Below are positions 41,123 to 49,987 of a stretch of DNA of 55,353 nucleotides, piece after piece. Each line of letters opens with the position of its first letter. Position 1 is the first letter of the stretch. The stretch is from Zoogloea oleivorans. Lineage in GTDB: Bacteria; Pseudomonadota; Gammaproteobacteria; Burkholderiales; Rhodocyclaceae. The position numbers and the translations under genes were made by a program. The notes under the pieces were generated by a model. That model worked only from the letters and a program-made list of their open reading frames with translations, made no database searches and had not been told where the DNA came from. The stretch covers positions 1 through 55,353 of the forward strand of contig JAOAUC010000036.1 in NCBI GenBank assembly GCA_030157785.1, written 5' to 3'.

Positions 41123-41942
41123 GACGCTTGCGGGCGATGGTGAGTGCCGTGGCCAGTCCGATCAGGCCCAGCCCGGCGAGACCGCTGTCACCACCACTGT
41201 GGCCGCTGTAGCCGGGCTTTTCGACGACGCGGGCGACTTTCTCTTCCTTGACGCGGATCTTGAAGCTTTCCAGTTGTTGGTCGAGTTGGGGAATCAGGCT
41301 GTCGATGGCCTTGCGGAAACCTTCGCTGCGGGCTTCGCGGGAGACTTCGGAGAACTTCACCAGCGGCGAGCTGCCCTTGATCTGGCTGGTGCCGGGCGCG
41401 CGGAACAACAGCGTGCGGCTGCTTACGTCGAAGACGGAGGCGTCGACCAAGGTATTCACGTCGTACTGGTCACCATTCACCAGGTAGGCACCGACGATGG
41501 TCCAGTAGAGCAGGGACAGGCGGTTGCTGTCGTTGAACTGGACCTGATCATAGGACAGCAGGGTGATGACATCCACGTTGAACATGCGGGCTGCCTGCTG
41601 AAGGTTGTCGAAACCGCCGCCTGCCCGCAGGTAGGCGCTGGGAATGACTTCGATGGCGGAGATGTAGGGCCGGTTGGCGAAGGCCGCCTTGACCTTGTTG
41701 AGCAGCAGGTTGCGTTCGGCTTCACTCAGATCGCCGAAGCGCTCGCCGGGAACGAAAGCGATACCGACCCGCAGGGGCAGGCGCAGCTCGGGTACGGTGG
41801 GGGCGAGGGTCGGCTTGTCGCCCTTCGGGTAAAGGTATTCGACCACGGTACCGCGCTGGGTGCGGGAATTGTGATCGAACCAGGTGGCGCAGCCGGACAG
41901 GGCAAGCACCGAACACAGAACCAGGACGGATTTGCGGATCAT
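41112..41942 (-). CDS. rhombotarget lipoprotein with GlyGly-CTERM tag
   Basis: 276 residues, ATG at 41942 with AAAGGAG 7 bases upstream. N-terminal lipobox LSGC (Cys18), then a soluble domain (about 20-240) with no known enzyme motif but with PLRVGIAFVPGERFGDLSE and FNVDVITLLSYDQV, reminiscent of the 'rhombotarget lipoprotein' family. The C-terminus has the GlyGly-CTERM pattern: SGHSGGDSG, then the hydrophobic LAGLGLIGLATALTI, then the basic ARKRRGG. It is thus lipidated at the N-terminus and cleaved at the C-terminus by the rhombosortase encoded next door (40574-41122). The mature function is unknown. Confidence 0.9.
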   Translation of the reverse strand: MIRKSVLVLCSVLALSGCATWFDHNSRTQRGTVVEYLYPKGDKPTLAPTVPELRLPLRVGIAFVPGERFGDLSEAERNLLLNKVKAAFANRPYISAIEVIPSAYLRAGGGFDNLQQAARMFNVDVITLLSYDQVQFNDSNRLSLLYWTIVGAYLVNGDQYDVNTLVDASVFDVSSRTLLFRAPGTSQIKGSSPLVKFSEVSREARSEGFRKAIDSLIPQLDQQLESFKIRVKEEKVARVVEKPGYSGHSGGDSGLAGLGLIGLATALTIARKRRGG

Positions 41943-41967
41943 GGCGAACTCCTTTGGTGGAACGCGC

Positions 41968-42753
41968 TCAGGCCTTTTCGGCCCATTGCTTGAGGGTGAC
42001 GTAGTCGATCTTGCCGGTGCCGAGCAGGGGAAGCGCCTCGACGCCAATGATTCGGCGGGGTACCGCGATTTCCGGCCAGCCGCCGTCGCGGGCTGTGCCC
42101 TGGAGCTTCTCGCGGGCGAGCTGTTTGTCGGTGGTGAACAACAGAATGGTTTCGCCGCGGGCCGGATCCGGTTGGGTCGAGGCCGCATGGGCAGCGCCGG
42201 GTGAGGCGACCGCGGCCAGCTTTTCGACGGCTTCGAGGGACACCATTTCGCCGGCCACCTTGGCGAAGCGCTTGACCCGGCCGACGATTTTGACAAAGCC
42301 ATCCTCGTCGATCTCGACCACGTCGCCGGTTTCGTACCAGCCCTCGCCGGCAGGCGAGGCGGGCGGCTGCAGCACGCCGGGCTGCTCGAAACGCAGGTAG
42401 CCGGACATCAGGTTGGGGCCCTTCACATGGAGCATGCCGCCCTTCGGAATGCCGGGGACAGGCACCAACTGGTGTTGCAGGCCCGGCAAAAACTGGCCGA
42501 CGGTGCCGCTGCGAAACGCCATTGGGGTATTGACGGCCAGTACCGGCGCGGTTTCGGTGGCGCCGTAGCCTTCAAAAATACGGATGCCGAACTTCTCGAA
42601 CCACAGGTCGCGGACCGGCGTGGCGAGCTTCTCGGCACCGGCGATTACGTAGCGTAGACGGTAGAAATCGTAGGGATGGGCGAACTTGGCGTAGTTTCCG
42701 AGAAAGGTGCTGGTGCCGAGCAACACCGTGCAGTTGCGGTCGTAGGCCAGTTC
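41968..42753 (-). pseudogene. aas: aas, 3' part (C-terminal AMP-binding portion), cut off by the mobile element
   Basis: 261 residues of the acyl-ACP synthetase half: [25 protein letters not shown] opening (compare E. coli Aas PELVYDRSCTV), ATP/AMP motif [28 protein letters not shown] hinge and the C-terminal Lys region [14 protein letters not shown]. The reading frame runs on into the element to about 43059 but that part is unrelated. Joined to 52204-53556 the gene is complete at 712 codons. Aas re-acylates lysophosphatidylethanolamine using acyl-ACP made from free fatty acid. This fragment alone lacks the acyltransferase and half of the adenylation domain, so it is very probably non-functional. 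25 bp upstream of the rhombotarget gene. Confidence 0.9.
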
Positions 42754-42850
42754 AGGTAGCCTACCCCCTAAAAAAGCAACTATTTTATTTTTAAGCTTGT
42801 TTGAAAACGGTTTATAACAAGTTATACAACTACTCAAAAAAGACAGGGTT
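42754..42850. repeat. left end of the element
   Basis: 97 bp of AT-rich end: TACCCCCTAAAAA (42762-42774) is the inverted counterpart of TTTAGGGGTA at the right end; an inverted repeat CTTGTT (42796-42801)/AACAAG (42816-42821) lies further in. Likely recombinase-binding sites; no coding evidence beyond gmtX (stop at 42851). Confidence 0.6.
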
Positions 42851-43543
42851 TCAGAGAGCATTGTTTTCGTGCCCCGGGGCCGGCAGTGCTGCCGCTCCGA
42901 GAAGGCTCTTGGGCGCCCGAATAAGCGCAAGCAGCGCCTCAACGTCAGGTTTCTCAAGCAGCACTTTTTTCGTGGTGGTATGGCGAAGTCTCTCTCTATA
43001 GAGCTCCAGGCCAACCGAGGCAAGGTTGCTGTCAGTGAACAACCGTGACAGTGCTTCACGCACCTCGTTGCTTACAGCTGCCTCGTCTTTCTTGCAGGTG
43101 GTAACCTGCTTGAAGCCAGAAGCAATCAGGTCATCAATCGGAATACCAGGCAAACTCCGAAGGCCGGCAATCATGCGATTCTTGAGGCCTATCGCTTCGT
43201 CACGTTCAGTCCTGAGCAGAGTTACATAGGCCCGCACGGTCTCGTCGTGTATGACCGGCTCGAACGACTGCTTTTTTGCCGCGACGGGCAGGATTTGTTT
43301 AGCCATCCTTGTTTGAAGATAGCGGAACAGAGTGTCCTGAGAGTTCCGGATAGATTGTGTCTTAGGCCCCTTCCAGCGGTCTGTACAGTAGCTTCCAACC
43401 GCTGTTGGAGAGATAGCCACGTGAGACTTCTCAAGGAAGTCACAGGCATCCTTAACGCGCTCTAGTGACTGTTTAAGACGGGGGTTGTTGATTGAGGCCG
43501 CCATGGCCTCGAAGATGTCATCGGCGATTTGAGGTTTCGTCAT
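42851..43543 (-). CDS. gmtX: GmtX-like third protein of the mobile trio
   Basis: 230 residues, ATG at 43543, 1 bp after gmtZ. Helical and charged; no membrane segment, no recombinase motif. It matches the size and position of GmtX (unknown function, always downstream of GmtZ) in Gamma-Mobile-Trio islands. A basic, Leu-rich C-terminal half ([20 protein letters not shown]) could bind DNA or partner proteins, but that is guesswork. Family call rests on order (Y-Z-X), strand, spacing and size rather than on a motif I can name. Confidence 0.65.
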   Translation of the reverse strand: MTKPQIADDIFEAMAASINNPRLKQSLERVKDACDFLEKSHVAISPTAVGSYCTDRWKGPKTQSIRNSQDTLFRYLQTRMAKQILPVAAKKQSFEPVIHDETVRAYVTLLRTERDEAIGLKNRMIAGLRSLPGIPIDDLIASGFKQVTTCKKDEAAVSNEVREALSRLFTDSNLASVGLELYRERLRHTTTKKVLLEKPDVEALLALIRAPKSLLGAAALPAPGHENNAL

Positions 43544-43544
43544 A

Positions 43545-46500
43545 TTAAGCCTCGGTGATTGGAACCATTTGCCGCGTATGCAACTGGCGAATGGAGTTTG
43601 TGGTCAATGCCGCCAACCCTTTGATGCCTTCATCAAGAGGTGAAATGCTTTCAAGCTTGATGTCACCAGCCAATACCCTTGGCAGGTCTTGTGCCTTGAC
43701 GTACTGGAGAAGCATGGAGGACAGCAGATTTGCGGCTTCATCAGCCATGTCAGCATCTAGTTGCAACATAAATTGAGGCAAGTCGTTTGCCTCCAGCAGG
43801 CGCGCCAGAATGAGATGCTTCTCCTGCATAGCCTCCCGGTTCTTGAATCCAGGCTGGAAGTCCACCATCTGGGTAACGTGGTCAATTAGGACGAACTCGT
43901 TCGTCTCCTGCAATGTAACTTTCAACTCTTCGGCGGAACTGGCGGTGAGTAGCGGGGCAGGCAAGTTACGGTCGGCCGCCAGTTGCTGTCGTGCCTTCGC
44001 ATACTCATCGAGGAGGTTTGACGACGCTGTGGCGAATGCATATCTGGACTGCCACTCTGTAATGTCCAAGGTGATTTCCCGCTCAAGCGCCTCGATGCGG
44101 TTTCGCGTATGCGCTGCCTTCGACTTCAAACCGGCATCGGTCTGGTCAATCAATTGGTCCCGTGCTTCACCAAGCTCTTGTCCTTTCCGGCGAACTTGGT
44201 AAATCAGGTTATTTGCCTCTGCAACCTGGCCAAGAATGAACGCAGGCCCAGTCAGCCAGAATCGACACAAGCCACATCTACGACCGCCAGGCACTGCACC
44301 ATAACGCTCACCAGTTACATCGAGCTGGCCGCCCTCAGAACATGCGGTACCAGGGCAGATGCCGTCACTGGATATGGTCCACAAGCCAGAGTGCTCTTTC
44401 ATCGCTGCAAAGGCAGCATCGCCATTTGCCGAGCGTCGGTCACTATCCTTCGACAGCAAGAACGAGGAGAACTGCTCAACATTTGCCAAGAAGTCGCTGC
44501 TGCCGACGAAGTCCTCCTCCGCTGCGGCCTTGTCATGTGCCTTGGCAATGAACTCCCGCATTTTCCCGGGCGAGCTCTTGAGGTACCACAATGTCATCAA
44601 TAGCGATGCATGTCCCGCGACGAACTGGGAAACCACCTCGAGTGGGACACCGTTCTCAATCATGGCGCTGATGCCACTAATCCGCAGGGTATGCAGGTCG
44701 TACTTCCACGCCAAGCCCTTCCCGTTTGTTTTCGGCACAGTTAGCTGGATGTCCACCCCATACTTGTTTTTGACCTTTTTCTCCGTTTCGGCCAAGACGC
44801 GAACATAGGCGCGCGCAAGCCGACTGTAGGCCACGGGGGTCATTTTTTCGATAGTGGTGGGGTCACGGAACAGCGGTGCCACCAAGGGAACATGCTGAAT
44901 GTTCGCCTCAGAATAGTCATGACGGCCAAGAGCTGTCTCCGCGTACAGAACCGGCTTGGCAAGCGGAGGGAGGTAGCGGAGGCTCCACTCCCGTACTCGC
45001 ACAAGATGGTCGGCCAACTCTGGGGGCAAGTATGGGACCTCATAGCCGGGTTTGTCCGATTGATACATGGCAGTCTTGTTGGTGTTCACGAACAATCCAC
45101 ACCAAGTTTCCTGGCGCAATGTATCGTGCAACTGACGAAGACACCCTTCTCGGCGCCCAGCGATGGCACCGATATGGTCGTTTTTGACTAACTTTCCGGT
45201 TTTGTGGTCCAGCGTAAACTCATCGAGAAGGCCCGAATCCAACCATCGAGCTTGATGGCTACGCAAAGGCAATTCAAGCATCACCAGGAGGCAGACCGCG
45301 CTGCCAGGCCACCACTGTCGTACGGTTCTGCCCTGCTCGCGGTCGAAGACCGTTACCCAATCACGGGTCTGGTCCAAGCGGAAGAAAGCAAAATCGTCAT
45401 CGGTGATTGTCTCGCGCAACTCCTTCAGCAACCACGAAGGCAATGCAGTTCGAAAGCTTTGGGCACTACGCTCCCCTGTATCGAAGTAGTCTTGGCTGGT
45501 TACGGGGTTCACATACGCATTAGCTTCGGTCGCCCGCCCTTCGGCATGCAACCAATCTCGCACCCAGTCGAAGAATTCCTTCAGGTAGCCCAGATAGAGG
45601 TTCTTTCGACGGGCATCTCTATCCCACGTGGCCAAGGCCTGCATAAGCGTGGCTTTATTGCGCAAGGTTACGTCATGAATATGCAGCCGACGCTCTACAA
45701 GCTCTGGCGACAAGGGTGGGGTTGGCAGCGCGGTTAGGAAATCGCAGAAGAAATTCAATCCAGCTATGAGGCCGGCCTTAGAGGCAGATGAGGTTCGCTG
45801 GCGCACAAAGCTTGCTAGGGTGGCTGTCCAAATATGAAACTCAGGTCTGGCAACAGCCAACCATTCGAAAGAACCATCCGTCTTCAGAATATCTTTCCGA
45901 TTATGGTGTGGTTTCTGGGTTATAGGCTGGGTAGGGTGCGCATGGTTCCAGATATTCCGCAGTGCACGCCCTAGCTTTAACTCCCAGCGAGCATCACCAG
46001 CCAACTGACGGCCATCACGGCCGGCAGTTTCAGCCCACGTGGCGCACATGGCCTCGAGCTCCTCGATGAACGGTGCCGACATGTCACTAAGTTCAGTCAT
46101 CGAACTGACCAAGATGGCCCCACAGCCGAATCTCTCAACCGGGCTCATGTGGTCCAGACGCTCATCATCAAGATGCCCCCTAAACTCATTCAAGAGGCCT
46201 GCCAGTTCGCCGGTGTAAGCTGGATTTAGCGCAGCGCTCCACTTGGTTTGATTAGACCAATTAACAAAGGTGGTGGCGAACAGCAGCCAACCTTTTGCTC
46301 GAAGCATAAGAAGCAACTCTGAATACCGGGAAACCACGCGCCGCTGCTCCACGGTTTTGGCAGCTAGTGGGTAGCCTGATATATGCCGCACAAACTCTCG
46401 GACATCCACTGCATTTAGGAAGTCCTGTCGTATGTTTTGACTATAGGTGTGAATTAACCCTGGTGCGCTAGCTATCTCAGTCAGTTCTTTGTAATTATTT

Positions 46501-46853
46501 GGCATTAACTGCCGAAGCCGCGCTCGCTGCTCTTCAATTGGCAGCTTGCGCAACTCTTCGCCAACACCTCGAACTCTCGAGTATTCGAGGCGACGTGCGA
46601 CTGCGGATGTCGATAGGTTCCGGAGCGAGGAGTTAAGAGCGGGCCGGAATCCTTTTATCGAGGTTTCATCCAGAGGTGCGCACCACTCCTCCCAGACCTC
46701 CTGGATACGAATGCGTTCATGCTCAAGCAGCACAGCCTCAAACTCAGCATGCGAGGGAACATGCAGCCAGACGAATTCCGTGGGATGTGGGTTAAGCGAA
46801 ATCTGACGCTTGGTCACAGGGGATTCGAAGACCTTCAGGTCAAACTCACTCAT
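43545..46853 (-). CDS. gmtZ: GmtZ-like large tyrosine recombinase/integrase
   Basis: 1102 residues from the ATG at 46853, preferred because AAGGTGG lies 6 bases upstream; an ATG five codons earlier (46868) is also possible. The tyrosine-recombinase catalytic set is visible: R531 (LELPLRSHQARWL), H721 and R724 (DLHTLRISGI), H748 (VAGHASLL) and nucleophile Y757 (LWYLK). Unusually long N-terminal (~500 residues) and C-terminal (~330 residues) extensions flank the catalytic domain; the C-terminal part has Cys pairs (CPGTAC, RRCGLCRFW near 870-900) that may bind zinc and a coiled coil. Overlaps gmtY by 8 bp. This fits the 'GmtZ integrase' partner of the mobile trio. Confidence 0.8.
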   Translation of the reverse strand: MSEFDLKVFESPVTKRQISLNPHPTEFVWLHVPSHAEFEAVLLEHERIRIQEVWEEWCAPLDETSIKGFRPALNSSLRNLSTSAVARRLEYSRVRGVGEELRKLPIEEQRARLRQLMPNNYKELTEIASAPGLIHTYSQNIRQDFLNAVDVREFVRHISGYPLAAKTVEQRRVVSRYSELLLMLRAKGWLLFATTFVNWSNQTKWSAALNPAYTGELAGLLNEFRGHLDDERLDHMSPVERFGCGAILVSSMTELSDMSAPFIEELEAMCATWAETAGRDGRQLAGDARWELKLGRALRNIWNHAHPTQPITQKPHHNRKDILKTDGSFEWLAVARPEFHIWTATLASFVRQRTSSASKAGLIAGLNFFCDFLTALPTPPLSPELVERRLHIHDVTLRNKATLMQALATWDRDARRKNLYLGYLKEFFDWVRDWLHAEGRATEANAYVNPVTSQDYFDTGERSAQSFRTALPSWLLKELRETITDDDFAFFRLDQTRDWVTVFDREQGRTVRQWWPGSAVCLLVMLELPLRSHQARWLDSGLLDEFTLDHKTGKLVKNDHIGAIAGRREGCLRQLHDTLRQETWCGLFVNTNKTAMYQSDKPGYEVPYLPPELADHLVRVREWSLRYLPPLAKPVLYAETALGRHDYSEANIQHVPLVAPLFRDPTTIEKMTPVAYSRLARAYVRVLAETEKKVKNKYGVDIQLTVPKTNGKGLAWKYDLHTLRISGISAMIENGVPLEVVSQFVAGHASLLMTLWYLKSSPGKMREFIAKAHDKAAAEEDFVGSSDFLANVEQFSSFLLSKDSDRRSANGDAAFAAMKEHSGLWTISSDGICPGTACSEGGQLDVTGERYGAVPGGRRCGLCRFWLTGPAFILGQVAEANNLIYQVRRKGQELGEARDQLIDQTDAGLKSKAAHTRNRIEALEREITLDITEWQSRYAFATASSNLLDEYAKARQQLAADRNLPAPLLTASSAEELKVTLQETNEFVLIDHVTQMVDFQPGFKNREAMQEKHLILARLLEANDLPQFMLQLDADMADEAANLLSSMLLQYVKAQDLPRVLAGDIKLESISPLDEGIKGLAALTTNSIRQLHTRQMVPITEA

Positions 46854-48270
46854 GTTCGCCACCTTCATCTGACAGCAAGCGCTGTTTGCTCTGTAAAAAC
46901 GTCGGCATGCTCTCTGCCATCCGCTGATGGGCCTGAGTCAATTCTGAACGCATGACGGCGCTATCTATGGTGTAGTAAACCTCGGTTGAGGACAGCTGGG
47001 CATGGTGCATCATCTTCTGCACACGCTCCTTTGAAAGCCTCAGCCAAGTTGCCGTGTAGTAGCCGTAGAAATGCCTTCCTCCATGCGGATTAACACCATC
47101 CGATGGAATCGGAAGGCCTGCACGGTCTGCACAGCGGTAAAACTGCTTTGTCAGCCCGGAGAGCTTCAACGGTTCACCGAAGGCATCACCTCGTTGCGCC
47201 ACGAAGTAATAAGGATGTTCGTCTGCCACCCCGAGCCGAACTGTGCGCATGTACTCTTTGTGCAGTTCCAGGAAGAGTCGTCCCATGCTTGGGTCACTCC
47301 AGTACACAATGCTTTCCGCCCGACGCGCGTCATCCATCAGCATTCCTTTCCATCCAGCGTGGAGCGGATGCCGGTGAGGCAACTGGGTACGGGGAATGGT
47401 GTTGTACTTATCAAAAAGAAAGGCTGCGCGATTACCGTTGCGACGGCTCCCAGTGGCGTCCGCCCAATCAATCCGCCCATCTTCCGGATGAGCAATAACT
47501 ACGCGAGCTGTGCCATCGTCGGTATTTACCGAGATGTCCCGCGTGAAGATATGCATTAGTTCGGATATGCGTAGCCCACCAAAGAACAGCAGAAGCCAAC
47601 ACAACCGGTCGCGCATGGAGCGAGCGTGGGCAATGAAGTTAAGGACGTGCTCGGGCGGAAAATACTTAACCGACCTAGTCCGCTGAGCCTTACCCCGCTC
47701 CGGTCGGAAGGAAGGTTTCCGCGTTTTCCCGCGGCCTTCCTCGGTTGCACCATACGCGTGAAATAGCAGGTCCCACTTTTTTCTGGCTGAAGCCCGAGCC
47801 AGCCATAGGTTGAACTCTTTCCCAGATAGCTGGCCCAGCAGAATTTCTTCTTCTGGATTGGCTTCGACGTGCCCGAAGTTAGTGGCACAGAACGAGGAGA
47901 AATCGGTAACGTGCCTTAAATCATTATGAGCCGTGGTCACCTTGACAGGAGACCACCCAAGGCTCGGACAGCCATTGCGGCGCGCTTCATAGAACTGCTT
48001 AACCAAGAGTGCCATTCCCCGTTCATCAAGCGTTGGCCCCCCCTTCTCCAGCAGGTAATAGTCGTAGAACAGCCCGATTGATTTCGCATGCTTTATTAGC
48101 GTAGCCGGCTCAGTCCCGACGAACAGCAGATTGCGAAGGAACGATGCAGCAAGCACAGACACCTCCCCATCTGCAAGGAATAGCAATGGAAGCGCAACTC
48201 CTAGCCGCCCCTCAATCGGGACATCAACAATCGCATGAGCAGTGCGATGGGGAGAAGGAAATTTAGGCAC
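46846..48270 (-). CDS. gmtY: GmtY-like tyrosine recombinase
   Basis: 474 residues, GTG start at 48270 (no convincing Shine-Dalgarno). A tyrosine recombinase with the full catalytic set: R234 (FGGLRISELMHIF), H396 and R399 (NPHGGRHFYGYY), H422/H423 (KMMHHAQLSS) and Tyr432/433 (TEVYYTID). An N-terminal SAM-like, core-DNA-binding domain (about 30-170) precedes it. It is the first gene of the gmtY-Z-X unit, reading leftward, each gene overlapping or adjoining the next. With GmtZ it should catalyse integration into, and perhaps excision from, the aas site. Confidence 0.8.
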   Translation of the reverse strand: MPKFPSPHRTAHAIVDVPIEGRLGVALPLLFLADGEVSVLAASFLRNLLFVGTEPATLIKHAKSIGLFYDYYLLEKGGPTLDERGMALLVKQFYEARRNGCPSLGWSPVKVTTAHNDLRHVTDFSSFCATNFGHVEANPEEEILLGQLSGKEFNLWLARASARKKWDLLFHAYGATEEGRGKTRKPSFRPERGKAQRTRSVKYFPPEHVLNFIAHARSMRDRLCWLLLFFGGLRISELMHIFTRDISVNTDDGTARVVIAHPEDGRIDWADATGSRRNGNRAAFLFDKYNTIPRTQLPHRHPLHAGWKGMLMDDARRAESIVYWSDPSMGRLFLELHKEYMRTVRLGVADEHPYYFVAQRGDAFGEPLKLSGLTKQFYRCADRAGLPIPSDGVNPHGGRHFYGYYTATWLRLSKERVQKMMHHAQLSSTEVYYTIDSAVMRSELTQAHQRMAESMPTFLQSKQRLLSDEGGEHE

Positions 48271-48711
48271 GACGTGGGGAACGGGCTGCTTGTAATAGTT
48301 ACAAGTATAGGGTAACGCTCAAAAATTGAAAACAAAAATTAGTCTCCTCTCGCCATTGAAGCCCAAGGGGAACGCGCTTGGTTCATTGATGTGAAGTCTC
48401 GCCAGCCTGGCCAGTCAATTTCATTGTTACTCGGCCAAGCGGCAGGAGACGACCCCAAGCTGTCATAGCTCATTTGCTTTACGAATGGCTGCTACTGATA
48501 GCAGAGGAGTTGTTCAGAAAAGCGGAGGGATTGGCTTCGGCGGTTCGTGTGTCCTTGTTGTACTGCAGCCGTCAATCCGCTCTTCCCTTTCGTTATGTGG
48601 CGCCAGACATTTCGCACATTCACAATATAGAAACATCATTTTTGCTACTCAAAGTCTGTAGCACCAAAGTCATCATGCAGAAGACAATCCTGGAACGTAT
48701 AAACCGTTCCG
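48271..48711. other. divergent non-coding region between gmtY and the R-M controller
   Basis: 441 bp, AT-richer than the host. It holds the divergent promoters for the trio (leftward) and the restriction-modification controller (rightward). A short open frame from 48474 to 48722 lacks a family, ribosome site and codon bias, so it is not counted. An inverted repeat directly before the controller start is listed separately. Nothing else recognised. Confidence 0.6.
48692..48710 (+). promoter_or_regulatory. candidate controller operator (inverted repeat GGAACG-7-CGTTCC)
   Basis: GGAACG (48692-48697) and CGTTCC (48705-48710) flank TATAAAC, ending one base before the XRE controller ATG at 48712. 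A 19-bp dyad at this position is what C proteins of type II R-M systems bind to control their own gene and the endonuclease. Confidence 0.5.
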
Positions 48712-48966
48712 ATGATGTCTAATCCAAGTCCTTCCCTAAAAGCCATCCTGGCCGAAAACCTGCGCCAATTTCGCAAGATGCAGGGCTATTCCCAGGAGGA
48801 GCTGGCGAACCGTTGTGAGCTGCACCGAACCTACATTGGCTCAGTGGAGCGGGAAGAGCGCAATGTGTCATTAAGCACTCTTGAAGTGCTCGCCAAGGCC
48901 CTCGGCGTTAGCGTCCCGGAACTGCTAACCAAAAGGGCGGAAAATGACGGAAAAGCACCATACTGA
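48712..48966 (+). CDS. XRE-family controller (C protein) of R-M system
   Basis: 84 residues, ATG at 48712 (a second ATG follows directly). A single Cro/C1-type HTH domain: LRQFRKMQGYSQEELANRCE, TYIGSVEREERNVSL and a C-terminal LAKALGVSVPELL, the classical controller-protein layout of type II R-M systems. It probably activates the endonuclease late after entry so that methylation is completed first. It overlaps the endonuclease gene by 23 bp. No clear Shine-Dalgarno, suggesting leaderless or regulated start. Confidence 0.87.
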   Translation: MMSNPSPSLKAILAENLRQFRKMQGYSQEELANRCELHRTYIGSVEREERNVSLSTLEVLAKALGVSVPELLTKRAENDGKAPY

Positions 48967-49987
48967 ATACAGACAGGCCATTTCTGCGTCAGGTAAAGAC
49001 ATCTACAGTCCCATCGAAATCGGTGACCCGGACCATTGGATACCATCTCTGCACATAGAGAACCTTCTGAACGAAGGTATGCGCGGGTTGTCGCTTGCGG
49101 GCTTACCGCTGCGCACCCGTTCCAAAGTCGTGAAGACGGCTGTGTGCGACGCCCTCGGTTATCCGGTGCCGAGTTCATTCAAGAAGACCCAGCCAAGGTT
49201 CTTTGGTCAGCAGTTGGACACCTATGCCCAGAAAGCCCTGAACCTACAGATTTGGAATGAAGAGCTGTCGCCTACTCGGCGGTACGCCATCATTCAGGTG
49301 CTAGAGGACGACACGGTAGGCAAGGTGCGCGTGGTCAATGGCCAACAACTGGCCATCCTGGACAAGACCGGCACTATCACTACTAAATATCAAGCTCGGC
49401 TCGACCTGGGCATTGAGCACCGTGAGCTTGTGGTGCCGGAAGATACGCCTGCGATGTTGCTTCACGTCAGGCCGGGTCTCGTGTTCGCCCCGACGACCAG
49501 CCCTGTCCAAGACCCACGGCCAGGGGAGTTGCGCCCCATCCTGGAGGTTTTTGACCGCCTATCACCCCTTGTCGGTCAGACATTCGTGGACCCTGGCATG
49601 GACCAGGAACGTAACCGTGGCGCTGCGCTGCATAGCCTGGTGTGTCACGCGTTGGGGTACTCACGGCACGAGGACACTGGACAGTTCCCCGACATCAAGC
49701 ACCAACTCCTAGAGGTCAAGCTCCAAACGAGCCCAACCATCGACTTGGGGCTCGTGGAGCCCAGTAGCGAGGAGTTCCTGGATGTTCAGAAACTTGGAGA
49801 CAATCAGCCACGCCATTGCGATACGCGCTATGCAATGTTCTACGCCGTCACCGATGGAAAGACGGTGACCTTGACGCACCTCTTCGTGACCACGGGGGAA
49901 AAGTTCTTCACCCGATTCAGGAAGTTCGGCGGCAAGGTCATCAACGGCAAAATACAGATACCGCTACCGCGCGACTTTTTCGCCTAA
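48944..49987 (+). CDS. type II restriction endonuclease (PD-(D/E)xK)
   Basis: 347 residues, ATG at 48944 within the controller gene. A PD-(D/E)xK nuclease core is visible at D250-x6-E257-V-K259 (FPDIKHQLLEVKLQTS). Preceded by a long N-terminal specificity part (GYPVPSSFKKTQPRFFGQQL; VRPGLVFAPTTSPV). I do not recognise the named subfamily or recognition site. Its 3' end overlaps the methyltransferase gene by 24 bp, convergent. Together with the controller and methyltransferase it forms a complete R-M set, so it is predicted to cut unmethylated DNA entering the cell, such as phage. Confidence 0.78.
   Translation: MTEKHHTEYRQAISASGKDIYSPIEIGDPDHWIPSLHIENLLNEGMRGLSLAGLPLRTRSKVVKTAVCDALGYPVPSSFKKTQPRFFGQQLDTYAQKALNLQIWNEELSPTRRYAIIQVLEDDTVGKVRVVNGQQLAILDKTGTITTKYQARLDLGIEHRELVVPEDTPAMLLHVRPGLVFAPTTSPVQDPRPGELRPILEVFDRLSPLVGQTFVDPGMDQERNRGAALHSLVCHALGYSRHEDTGQFPDIKHQLLEVKLQTSPTIDLGLVEPSSEEFLDVQKLGDNQPRHCDTRYAMFYAVTDGKTVTLTHLFVTTGEKFFTRFRKFGGKVINGKIQIPLPRDFFA

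Noticed and set aside
42754..43059. Reading frame extension of the aas 3' fragment into the element
   Set aside because: Only an accident of frame; it reads antisense-like DNA within the island end and gmtX, unrelated to aas.
48474..48722. 82-codon frame upstream of the R-M controller
   Set aside because: No ribosome site or family; overlaps the operator dyad.
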